A stretch of DNA of 64,000 nucleotides from Obelidium mucronatum (taxonomy: Eukaryota; Chytridiomycota; Chytridiomycetes; Chytridiales; Chytriomycetaceae), in contig JAIVFH010000133.1 of assembly GCA_025765595.1 (NCBI GenBank), positions 1 to 64,000 on the forward strand. The letters run 5' to 3'. Every line of letters begins with the position of its first letter. Position 1 is the stretch's first letter. This document shows positions 40,684 to 51,387 of this stretch, piece after piece. The position numbers were made by a program, and so were the translations under genes. The notes beneath the pieces are model-generated. The model worked only from the letters and a program-made list of their open reading frames with translations. It made no database searches and was not told the origin of the DNA.

Positions 40684-43600
40684 CTATTCCAAAAACGAAC
40701 GAAGCAACGATGCATTGGCGTCTCCAGTTTCATCCACCATTTTGCTAAAGTGGGAATCGCGATTCTCAATCAGCAAGCGTCGTGGCGTGTCATATTCTAA
40801 AACCTGTCCTTCCCCAAGCACAAGAATCTTGGTTGATCCAATAATGGTATTCAGTCGATGCGCAATTGTCAGTGTGGTTGCATCCTTGAACTCTTCCTGG
40901 ATCGTCTTTTGAATCAACGCATCAGTGGCCATGTCAACACTGGCAGTGCATTCGTCCAACACAATAATCCGGGGTCGCTGGAGACACGCTCGTGCAAGAC
41001 ACAACAGCTGGCGTTGGCCAACGCTCACGTTTTCCGCGTTTTCCACCAGTTTGCACTCGAGCTTCCCTTCCATCTCTGATATCGCGTCCTTCATTCCACA
41101 GCGCTCAAGCACTCCCCAGATTTCATTGTCCGAGAACCTGTTGGATGGATCCAAGTTGCTGCGCAGACTGCCAGAGAACAGAACCGGGTCCTGTGGAATG
41201 ATAGCCAATGCCGTTCGCAGATTGTGCAGGCGTAGCTTGGACGTGTCCACTCCGTCAATCAGAATTTGGCCGCCTGCGAGGTCAACGATTCGGAAGAGGG
41301 CTTGCATAAGCGAAGACTTTCCGCTGCCCGTTCTGTAACCAACAAATCGTTAAAAAATGCGATTTTGAAACCTGAAATACAAAGTTTTTCTCACCTCCCA
41401 ACAACACCGATTTTCTCACCACCACGAATCGCCACATTGACGCCCTTCAAAACAAGAGGCAAATTGGGTTGATACCTCATCTGCACATCCTTGAACTCAA
41501 TATCCCCCTTCACCGGCCACTCTTTTGGTGGTTCATCTCCTCCTTGATCCTCAATCGGCAACTCAAGATACTCCACCAACCGCTCCACAGCATTCAACTG
41601 AATCTCGACTTCCACAATCTGAAACACAGTCATATTCAACAAAGCCGTGCATTGCAACAGATACGACAAAGCCAACCCAATCTGACTGGGATTAATCGTT
41701 GCCCGACTCGCAGCCGCATACATGGCCGCCGACAGCACCAACACATTCCCAATACAATCCAACCTGAATTGAATCCATCTCTGCCCCGTAAAAAGCATAT
41801 ACATGGGAGACGAATTGGCGTCCACCAAGACATGAGTTTTATGAATGAACCGCGACTCATCATTATAAGCGCGGATCGTAGAAAGTCCAGACATGCATTC
41901 GGAAATATGAGCGTATAACGGGGACCGAGAGATGGATTCGATACGTTTCAGTTCTCGTGAGGTTGCGCGGTAGATGATTTGGATTCCAACGTAGATTGCA
42001 ATCATGGGGATGAGGGCGGCGATGAAGACCCCACCTGTGATGTAGGAAACGAGACTGAAGGCTGAGATTACTTGGAGAATCGAGTAGAAGAGGAGGCGGA
42101 TGGCGTCGTAGATGGAGTTGTCTACGTAATCAACGTCTCGGGAGAGGCGGTTGACGATTCGGCCGATGGGTGTTTGATCTGGCAACAATAAGATGAATAA
42201 CGCGCAACAAAAATGCAAAAGGGAGTTTTTTTTTTTCATAGCTTTACCGAAAAATCCGACGGAGCATTTCATGATTCGAGAAAAGACTGCGTCGTGTAAA
42301 CTCTTGGATGCTTGAATCCCACCGACAGCAAACAAAAGCGAATACGTCAACAGAGATAGCGCTTGAAGCACCGTCAACCCAGCATACGTCAACATGTATC
42401 CTTCTTTACTCAAACCAGGATACGCAAACTGTGTCCATTCGACAAGCCAAATATCATTAGCCAGACGTGCAGCTTGGGTAAACACCAGAGAAGTGAGAGT
42501 CACGAGCAAGAATACATTGGATCCAGAGCTCTTGAAGTACGACATGAATACGGAAGAACTGATTTTCCCATTCTGACGGATCTCTACTTGCATCTGAGTA
42601 ACGTGTTTTGCGGGTTCGGTGACTTCTTTGCCTGCGGCGGAAGTTTCCTCGGTGGATTTCTTTTCCTTCTTCTCGTCGATTGTTGCAGAGGACTCTCCCT
42701 TCTCCAAAGAGGTGTCGACTTCCTCTTCTTCTTCTCCGGTTTCACCTCCATAGGCAGCCATCAGTTGTGCAAACTCTCCGTTGGTGGCAATCAAATCCGT
42801 GTATTTCCCTTGTTCAGCGATTTCTCCATTCTTGAGAAACACGACCCAATCACTTGCTGGGACATGGTGCAATTGGTGGGTTACAAGCAATCGCGTCTTG
42901 GCAGCCAAAATCCCACAGATTCCTTGCTCAAAGATCTTGCGCCCAACATGCGAGTCAACAGCAGACAGGGGATCTTAAAAAGAGAAAGAAAGAAAGAAAG
43001 AATTGTGAGTACTGTGCATCAACTCTGTAACCCGAAAAAAAAAAAAAAAAAAAAAAAAAAGACAAACCATCAAGAAGAGCAATATCATGATCCGTATACA
43101 TCAACCTCGCCAACGAAATCCTCTGCTTCTGACCCCCACTCAAATTAATCCCCCGTTCCCCAATCTCCGACAAATCCCCATTCGGCAGAATCCTGAAATC
43201 CGGCAACAAACACGCAGCCTCAACAACCTTGTTATACCGCTTCTCATCAAACTGTCTCCCAAATACAATGTTATCGCGGACAGTCGCGTTCACGATCCAC
43301 GCCTGTTGAGAACAGTACCCGACTTTCCCGTTGAATGTGACGGTTCCCTTGTTGCATTTGAGTTCTGCGATTAAGGAGGAGAGGAGGGAGGATTTGCCGC
43401 TCCCGACGGCGCCGACGATGGATGTGAGGCCGCCGGAGGGGCATTGGAGGTTGATGTTGCGGAGGGTTGCGGTTGGGTGGGATGTTGCGGGGGTTGGAGT
43501 CAATAGGATCTCATCGGATGTGAGGAATGGGTCGTCTTTTGTGTCTGTGGTGGTGGGTGCTGGTAATGTGGCATCCGACTCCCAAGTGAACTCTCCGTCT

Positions 43601-45496
43601 TTGATTTCGACGCCATAAGTGGCAGAGGGGTCAACGGACGGTTGGAATTCGACTTCGGGGGCATCGAAAAGCTCTTGGAGGCGACGGAAGGAAATAAAAG
43701 AGTCACCAATGTTTGAGAGTTGGAGAGGCAGCCACATGACATGTTGACGAAGCTGAATATTCGGTTGAATGAAGGGGTGAATACATGTGCAACCAGAAAC
43801 AAAAAAGAAATGAGCATACCTGGTTGAACAAAGCCAGCGACGAAAATATTTGAACTGGACCCAAGTTGTCGCTTACAGCTCCATACACCAAGAAAGTGAT
43901 ACTCGCAGCAAGAGCAGGAATCGCAAATCCCAAACAAGAAATAATACTTCTTATAAAGGCGGCATGGCGAACAAGAACAAGCTCTTCGTGCTCACGAATG
44001 CCAGAGACATTCTTCATGAATTGAGACTCCCAACTGAAATATTTAATGATGCGGATTCCTTGCAAAATCTCAGACGACAGCTTGATGCGCTTGTCAGTCA
44101 CGGGAGCAATCAAACCACGCAAAACCATGAGCTTCTTGATCATGTATCCTTGAAACGGAAGACAGATGAACAAGAAGGCAACGCCGGCTAATCCAGGTGT
44201 TCCAATGATCACCATCAAGATGATGATGGTTGTGAGGAAATAGATTGGCGCTGTCCAGACCATTTGGAGTTGTTGAAATGTTTGTTCGATGCGGCCGATA
44301 TCTGTGGAGACTAAGTTTGTTAACTTGCCGGATGAGAATCGGGATCGACCGACGCCGTTGAGGCGTAATGATTTGCGGTATAGAGCGGTTGTGAGCATTC
44401 CTTTGACTCCGATGGCTACTTTTGATGAATGGTGGAATACGGCGGCTTTTTTTTGTTGTTGTTGTTTGTTTGTTAGTTGTTTGATGCGTTGTTGTTGTGT
44501 ATCACGTTAGAGAGAAGAAGAATACACCGCCTTTGGCGGTATACCATAGAAGAAAGAAGAAGGAGATACACCGCCGAAGACATATGCGGTAGACCAGCAC
44601 CGCCTTCGGCGGTAAAATCACACCGCCTTCGGCGGTATAGAATACAAGAAAAAAGAAGGAGATACTCCGCCTACGGCGGTTAAGACCAATGCGGTAGAAC
44701 AAAACCGCCTTCGGCGGTAAAATCACATCGCCTTCGGCGATGTAGAATACAAGAAAGAAGAAGGAGATACTCCGCCTACGGCGGTTAAGACCAATGCGGT
44801 AGAACAACACCGCCTTCGGCGAACACCGCCTTCGGCGGTAAAATCACACCGCCTTCGGCGGTGTAGAATACAAGAAAGAAGAAGGAGATGCAACGCCTTC
44901 GGCGTTAAAGAAAAATCACACCGCCTTCGGCGGTACAGAAAGTACCAACCATTCATAAGAGAAGCAGTGCAAGTCAACAAAAAAAACCCAAAAGCATAAA
45001 GAAAAGCGACATGAGCAGGAGGAGGATCCGGTCCTTGCGAAGCAATAATACTCGTCAAGAGAGCTCGCATGACAATACTAGTCAAAGTCATGCACGCATC
45101 ACCGATAATCTTTCCGATACCATAAACAGGATAAGATCGATACATGTAGAGAATCGTATTGAGAACCGTCTTTCGTTCAACAGAATTGGTGGTAGCAGCA
45201 GCAGCAGCAGCCTTCTCATTGGCTTGAGCCAATAGAGTTTCAAATTGTTGGACCAAAAAGAGGGATCGTTGGGAGTCGTCGATTGCATACAGATCCTCCA
45301 TTTCAAGCGGAGTCTTCCATCCCTTTTTGACTAGTTTGTCGAACCATGCGTTTGTCAGTTGTGACAGGAAGGAGGACTGGGCTTCCAAGCTTGGAAGGTG
45401 GGGTTGACTAATGTTCAAGGTATCGTTGGGGGATGAGGAGGGGTTGTTATTCGCTGTTGTCGTTGTCGTTGTTGCAGCTGTTGTTGTTGTTGGCAT
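40684..45496 (-). CDS. ABCC (MRP-type) ABC transporter, copy D
   Basis: Exons 45496-44950, 44445-43820, 43752-43068, 42973-42248, 42178-41395 and 41332-40684 give 1338 residues. The N-terminus has a Thr/Asn-rich extension from ATG 45496 before the shared SQPHLPSLEAQ block. NBD motifs are as in copies A and C. Two oddities: intron 2 of A and C is missing exactly (626 nt equals 244 plus 382), and intron 1 has grown from about 55 to 504 nt by an array of GAA-loop hairpins. The 69-nt intron before TMD2 is open in frame, but paralogs splice at the same place. The gene is divergent from PEX12. Confidence 0.9.
44525..44936 (-). repeat. Array of about 13 GC-rich GAA/GTA-triloop hairpins in intron 1 of ABCC copy D
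   Basis: On the sense (minus) strand the unit is ACCGCC-GAA-GGCGGT, often extended by another one or two pairs. A higher-order unit of roughly 105-120 bp, including an AAGAAAGAAGAAGGAGATACT spacer (plus strand), repeats about three times. Stem variants stay paired: an ATCGCC/GGCGAT version near 44728-44742 and an AACGCC/GGCGTT version near 44892-44906. Loops on the sense strand are GAA or GTA, with one AAA; one member has a long loop. The same intron in paralogs A and C is only 55-57 nt, so this is an insertion and expansion. Confidence 0.88.
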
Positions 45497-45633
45497 TTGA
45501 CGGCCGTTGAATACAGGAAAGTCAAATTTTTGAAATTGAGATTTCCAAAAAGAAAAAGCGACAGACTTCCGTTCCGCTCCGGCACACTGTTTTAATTTGC
45601 AATTGTGATTTGAAATCGCGAAAACAGAAAAGA
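45497..45633. promoter_or_regulatory. Short bidirectional promoter region, ABCC copy D / PEX12
   Basis: Only 137 bp separate the two divergent ATGs. Both 5' UTRs and promoters must fit here or overlap the neighbouring coding sequence. I see no TATA box. Confidence 0.5.
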
Positions 45634-46885
45634 ATGAGCCGCCCGTCGCTCTTTGAAGTCGCGGCGGCCGCGCAGCTCGACGCACTCGCGAAGCCGGCGC
45701 TGCGGTACGTGCTTGCGTGTGTGGCGCAGCAGCGCACGTGGGCGTCGCTGCCGCTCGCGCGCGCCGTTGCGACGTGGCGGTTCGACGCGCTGTTTCTCGC
45801 GGCGGCGGTCGCAGCGTCGGCGCCGCTCGTCGCCAGCGCGAGTCCGGCGCTGTGGCACGAGCGCTTCTACGGCCTGCGGCGCGTCGCTGTGTCTAACTCT
45901 AACTCGGGCTCTAACTCGGGCTCTGACTCGGGCTCGAAGTCAATCTCGTTCGCGCAGCGCGCCGCCAGCCTCGCCGCGCCCGCCGCCGCTGCGTGCGCCG
46001 CCGATGTGTTCGCTGACGCCCACGCCGCCGCCGTCGCGCTCGACGCCGCCCAACGGACGCCGCTGCAGCGCGTGCTTGTCGCCGTGTATCCAGCCGCGAA
46101 TCTGATATGTGCGCTGCTCAAGGCCACTGTCGCCGCTGCCTACATGTTCAACAAGACGGGCTCGTGCAACCTGGTCGACATTGTCATGCGCATTGCCGTG
46201 GTTCGAATGTCTGCAGCGGACTACGTACGTATGTGTCTTTCTCTATACCACCATCATTAAACATCACAATCACGATCACGACAACAGAAAGCTTTGGCGG
46301 ATGATCAGAGTCTTCCAATGTTCCCGGATCCATCTCAACTGTCTTCTCATTCTCGGATAAAGAATGCCGCCATCATTGCTTGGTCCGTTTTACGGAAATT
46401 CACGTCTTTTGCTTCTACGTATATTCTTCCGTCGTCCATTTTCTTGTTTCGTTTCGTGGAGTGGTGGTATGCTGCTGAATACCATAAACTCGCTCAAACT
46501 CAGGAACCTATTCCGGATCCTCCTGATTCTGTTGAGGTATGAGGGTTCCGTGATGGTACCGCCGAAGGCGCAACAATACCGCCGAAGGCGGTGTTTCGTT
46601 TGTTCTTTTCCTGCTTTTCTCTTTCAAATCTTCTCTTCTTGATTCGACTTCTCATAACACACACTACAGCCACACATTGAAGGAATCCCTATACCCAAAG
46701 ACCCATCCCATTGTCCACTCTGTGTATCAGAAATCAAGAACCAAGCCATGCTTCCTTCTGGATACGTTTTTTGTTATCCGTGTATATACAAACATGTAGA
46801 AAAGTATGGTGAATGTCCAGTCTCAAAACTGTCTTTTTCTGTGGGTAGAGGGTCGTGTGTACGTAGATTGTACGCAACCAGTTGA
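45634..46885 (+). CDS. PEX12: Peroxin 12 (peroxisomal RING ubiquitin-ligase subunit)
   Basis: Exons 45634-46224, 46288-46536 and 46670-46885 give 351 residues, close to the usual 350-400. The N-terminus (RPSLFEVAAAAQL..ALRYVL) and the region around ERFYGL..R and DIVMRIAV match the Pex2/Pex12 membrane domain. The C-terminus is a RING-like domain: CPLC at about 295-298, YVFCYPC at 312-318 and ECPVS at 328. It lacks some zinc ligands, as is normal for PEX12. With PEX2 and PEX10 it ubiquitinates PEX5 for recycling at the peroxisomal membrane. Exon 1 is extremely GC-rich and Ala-rich; exons 2-3 are AT-leaning. Intron 2 carries two GAA-loop hairpins. Confidence 0.9.
46556..46594 (+). repeat. Two GAA-loop hairpins in PEX12 intron 2
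   Basis: One partial (GTACCGCCGAAGGCG) and one complete (ATACCGCCGAAGGCGGTGT) unit of the hairpin family, loop GAA on the sense strand, 20 bp inside the 5' splice site. Confidence 0.85.
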
Positions 46886-47009
46886 TGGTGATGATGGTGA
46901 TGATATATGATGAATGTGGTATTAATTTTAATGTATAGTTCCAATATGTTTTCTACATCATTCTACTTGTACATTTATTTGTTTAATTTTTAAATAACTG
47001 AAAATAATC

Positions 47010-48820
47010 ATGCAGAACCAACAACAGTTTCGGCCCCAACAGCTGACGCCGCAACAGATGCAGCAGATGCAGCAGATGCAGGTGACAACAATCCAAAGCA
47101 TTGAATGCATCACGTACTCAACAGTCTTTGACAAACAGATGATGAACATGAATATGAATATGAACATGAACATGAACATGAATATGAACATGGGCATGAA
47201 CATGGGACCCGCCCGCCCAATGATGTACCCTGGCGCGCCGGCGCCAGTCCCGCCGGCGGCCGGCATGGGCGCCGCGAAGGGCGGCGTCGCGGTGAGTGTG
47301 CTCTAAAAACAACACCAAACACTCAACACCAAACACTCAAAACCAGAAGCGCCGCCGCCCGCTCGACCGCAGTCTGCCGCTGCGCATCGACGCGTTTGTG
47401 CCCGAGGCGCGGCTGTACGCCAGTCTGCAGGCCGCCGAGCGCCGCCTCGACGCCGCGCTCGCCGCAAAGAAGGCGAGTCTGCTCGAACACGTCGCCGCCC
47501 CGCCCGCCGCGTCAACCGCCGCCCTGCGGCTGCGCGTCGCTTCGAACCCTGCCCCGCAAAACGCAAACACCCCCGCGTGGTCGCTCAGCATCACGGCCTG
47601 GCTGCACAACAAACCACAGCAACTCGCGAAGCTGTCGGATCTGCTGCGCGTCGTGCACGTGAAGCTGCTGCGCGATCAGGCAATGTACGCGGAACCAAAC
47701 ACGATCGAAGTACGAGTCTTTTCTACATTTGTTTTTATTCTCTTTTCTTACAATTGTGTTATTTGCCCAGTGGCGGAAAGGCGAATCGCCCATCAAGGAC
47801 TTTGAAGGATTCCAAATCACGCGGAAGGGCGATCAGGATGTGCAAATCAAGATTCTGCTTATTCTTGATAACTCTGCGGGGGGTCCTGAAAAGTTTCGGT
47901 TGTCGGCGGAGTTGGCGGATGTTTTGAATGTTAAGGTGGATACAAAGACGAGTGCTGTTTTGAGGCTTTGGCAGTATATCAAGGTGATTTCTTTGGTTTT
48001 CTGTTGGAGGCGGACGTTTATTCGTGGAAGGCGGCTTCCCACCGTTTTCGATTTGAATATATACATGTCTACCGCTGAAGGCGGTGAATGCCATTAACCA
48101 CGAACATGACTAAAAAAAGACATCCTCAAAAAACCCAGATGAACGGCCTTCAAGATATCGAAGACAAGAGGATGATCAACTTTGATGATACCCTTCAAAA
48201 GGTATATAACAGAAATACATTACAAACAACCGAAAAAGAAAATAACATTAAATTCCAAAAAAAAAAAAAAAAAAAAAAAAAAATACCCCCAAGATCTTCA
48301 AAACAAAAAAAGTGCTCCTGACACACCTACCAGATCTCCTATCAGCCCATTTTACTCCTTTAGATCCAATTAGTCTTGATTACACTGTCAAAATCAATGA
48401 GCCCCATTCAGCTTGTTTCGAGTTTGACGTTGATGTGGATTGTCCAGATAACAAAAAGACGCACATTTTGAATGTGATTGGAGGTGGGGATTCGATTTCG
48501 AGGCAGGAAATCGCGGTGATTGATGATGAGGTACCATATTCTTCCACTCGTCATTTATATATATTAAAAACAACGCCACCCCATAAAAGATTACAAAACT
48601 AGTACAAAAAGTAGCCCAATGCAAGCACAAACGCGAGTTTATGCTGTCTTTTGCAAAAGACCCAGTTGGGTTTTGTAATCAATGGGTTGCTAGTCAAACA
48701 CGGGATTTGGAGGTTGTGTTGGGTGATTCGAGAATCAATGCGGAGGAGGCGCGGAGGTCGTCGTTTTATAAGGATAATTGGGTGAATGAGGCAGTGTTTC
48801 ATTATTTGAATTCTGTATGA
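47010..48820 (+). CDS. SWI/SNF complex subunit SMARCD/BAF60 (Rsc6/Swp73 family)
   Basis: Exons 47010-47081, 47139-47291, 47347-47709, 47771-47983, 48139-48201, 48294-48549 and 48603-48820 give 445 residues. The Gln-rich then Met-Asn repeat N-terminus (MNMNMNMN) leads to the conserved RRRPLDRSLPLRI block. A SWIB/MDM2-like domain follows at about 200-290 (FEGFQITRKGDQDVQIKI, VLRLWQYIK, GLQDIEDKRMINFDDTLQK). The C-terminal helices (KREFMLSFAKDPVGF, FYKDNWVNEAVFHYL) match SMARCD proteins. It is a core subunit of nuclear chromatin remodellers. Intron 1 (57 nt) is open in frame. The exon 6 donor was placed at 48549/48550 because it restores phase and alignment. Exons 2-3 are very GC-rich. Confidence 0.88.
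48070..48086 (+). repeat. Single GAA-loop hairpin in SMARCD intron 4
   Basis: TACCGCTGAAGGCGGTG, one mismatched stem pair, loop GAA on the sense strand. A looser GGCGG-rich segment (about 48006-48040) precedes it in the same 155-nt intron. Confidence 0.7.
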
Positions 48821-49161
48821 GGTTTTTTTTTTACTTCTTTGGAATTTCGCTACACGGATGTATACACTCTCAGACACAGAGCAGGGATGTGGTTGTTTTA
48901 TTTAAGAATAAAGAAATGTTTTGACTTGATGGAAACCTGAAGTTTCGAATATCTGGGAACGAAAAAAAAAACTCTGACTTATATTGTTTTCCTTAATTTT
49001 CAACTTTGAGTGATTTATTGGCTTTCGTTGTATTTAAAGTGGGATAGGTATCTTTCGTTGTGCTCAAACAGTGGGAAATCGCGCAATCGCGCAAGATTTC
49101 ATTGAAACCGGAAAATAAAAAAAAAACCTCGGATCCGACATCACGCGAGAAGATACCACAG
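48821..49161. other. Intergenic, no gene seen
   Basis: About 340 bp between SMARCD and the permease. AT-rich, with A-runs; no ORF, repeat or RNA gene recognised. Confidence 0.5.
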
Positions 49162-51132
49162 ATGACGCACAACGAGCGATCCCCTCTATTAGGACACAGC
49201 AATACCCGACATACCCCAACTGGTCTACATCGAGGTATGACAGTATCTTATCTTGGCAGCTGGTCTTTGGTCAGTGGCACAGAGCTTGAAACTCATGTTG
49301 CAATCATTCCAAACAGGACTCAAAGCCCGACATCTGATAATGATGAGGTCAGAATCGAAACCTCAGGTCTCTTGAGTTTTTGTTTTCCGGCTAACGGGAC
49401 CATATCTTTTCACAGTGTTGGAGGGACGATAGGGACTGGACTCTTTGTGGCTTCAGGACTGAGTATAGCCAACGCCGGACCAGGAGGCGCCTTATCCGCC
49501 TATGTTCTAGTAGGATTCATGGTCTTTTGCGTGTTGACGTCTCTGGGGGAAATGGCGGCGTTGATTCCAGTCAGTGGGTCGTTTCATGAGTTTGTGAGTT
49601 GTTTTGATTTTTCGGGGAGGGTTTTTCCTCCCTGCCGCCGCCGCCGGCACCTCCTTTATTTGGTCTTCTGACCTGTGTTTCTTTTTATGGTTCCTTCTAA
49701 AAAGGCGGGAAGATTCGTGGATCCAGCGCTCGCCTGGACGTTGGGATGGAACTACTGGTTGCAATGGTCCATCTCATTGACATCTGAAATCACAGCCGCA
49801 GGGATCCTTATGACATACTGGTTCCCATCGACACCGGCGTGGATGTTTTCAGCAATGATTCTATCGGCGTTGGTGTTTGTGAATACCCGGTCTGTGGCCA
49901 TGTTTGGGGAAACGGAATACTGGCTGTCGTTTGTCAAGGTGTTTGCAGTGTTGGCGTTTGTTGTGGTGGGTACCTATGTGGATATCAATGGGTTTGGGGG
50001 TGGTGTCGAAGGGGGCGGTGATCCGATTGGGTTTGCCAATTGGAGGATTGAAGGGGCGCCGTTCAAGAATGGGTTTAGTGGCTTCTTTTCGGTTATTTCG
50101 ATTGCCTTTTTTGCGTTTGGTGGGACAGAGTTGGTTGGGGTGAGTGCTGGGGAGGTGGAGAATCCGAGGCGGAATGTTCCGATTGCGATTAATCAGTCGT
50201 TTTGGAGGATTTTTGGGTTTTATATTAGTTCTATTGGGTTGATTGGATTATGTAAGTATTATTTTTTTTTTTTTTTTTTGGTTATGCCCGTTTTTTTTTC
50301 TTTGTTTTAACTCAAAGTGCCCCCTTTCCCCCGTCTCCTAACAAAAACATGTATAACCAGTGATTCCAAACGACGATCCAAGCCTTTCTCTTTCCGCAAC
50401 CAAAGGAGACGTTTCTATTGCTCCATTTACTCTAATCTTGGAACGTGCAGGCCTAATATCTGCCGCCAACGTAATGAACATTGTTATTCTATCCGCGGTA
50501 ATCAGTACAGCAAATTCTGCAATGTATGCTGCCTCCCGGACACTGATGGCTTTATCTGTGCGAGGCCAGGCACATCAACTCTTTAGCTTGACAAGCACAA
50601 ACGGCGTTCCAGTTTGGGCTTTGTTTGTCACTGTTTTGATTGGATCTACAGCTTTCTTGGGGATAATTCTTGGAGGTTTGTGATACTTGGTGTTTTTGTT
50701 GCATATGAGACCCTGATTTTCTGAATCACAAAAAATAAAACAGAGGGAGAACTCTTCAACCTACTACTCACTCTAACGGGAACCTCCGGACTCCTCACCT
50801 GGCTTTCAATAAGTCTCACACACCTGCGCTTCCGCGCCGCTCTCGAAGCGCAAGAAAAGTCACTTGACATCTTGCCGTACAAGGCGCCGTTTTTCCCATT
50901 CATGGATTACATGGCGATATCGATTGGACTTGTTATCCTTGTGGGACAGGCATTCAGTGCTGTTATGGGTCCGGTTTTGGATTATGGGGCAATGTGTTCA
51001 CTGTTTATTGGTGTTCCATTGTTTTTTGGACTTTATTTGGGGTATCGGAGGTATCATAATATTGGGCTTGTGGATTTGATGGATTGTGATTTGAGTCCGG
51101 GGAGTGGGAGTGGGGGGTTGTTGGTTGATTGA
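49162..51132 (+). CDS. APC-family amino-acid permease, copy 1
   Basis: Exons 49162-49234, 49275-49347, 49416-49593, 49705-50251, 50361-50675 and 50744-51132 give 524 residues, the usual size for fungal YAT-type permeases. The cytosolic N-terminus runs into TGLKARHLIMMSVGGTIGTG (about residues 36-55), the hallmark entry into TM1. Other motifs are GEMAALIPVSGSF, DPALAWTLGWNYWLQW, FFAFGGTELVGVSAGE and YAASRTLMALS. It should be a plasma-membrane proton-coupled amino-acid importer; the substrate cannot be named. The first intron is only 40 nt, so exon 1 is the weakest part of the model. Confidence 0.87.
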
Positions 51133-51387
51133 TTTTTTATGCTCTTGCCGCTTTTACTTAAGTTATGTTGGAGAATTTCTTTTCTGGTCGTTGTAGTTTG
51201 TAGTTGCTGTTGCCTTTCTTCTTTTTTTTTTCTCCGTCCATGAATGTGTGGATTTAAATACGGGAATATGATGCGTGGTGGGGAATATTAGCATTTTTGG
51301 GTGTTATTAAAAATACAACTGAGTTCGTTAAATAGAAATAATCTCCTTGTTTATTAAATACTTCTTTTGTGCAATACACTCCATTTA

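Noticed and set aside
42179..42247. Read-through of the 69-nt intron in ABCC copy D, which is open in frame
   Set aside because: Paralogs A and C splice at the same codon, and the retained peptide would interrupt the conserved start of TMD2.
44525..44936. Regular palindromic repeats that look superficially like a CRISPR array
   Set aside because: Repeats are 15-19 bp with irregular, partly repeated spacers, lie inside a spliced intron of a eukaryotic gene, and no cas genes exist in the window.
48531..48625. SMARCD intron 6 using the donor at 48531 and the acceptor before 48626
   Set aside because: It keeps phase but deletes the helix preceding KREFML that SMARCD proteins have. The 48550-48602 intron keeps phase and restores that helix.
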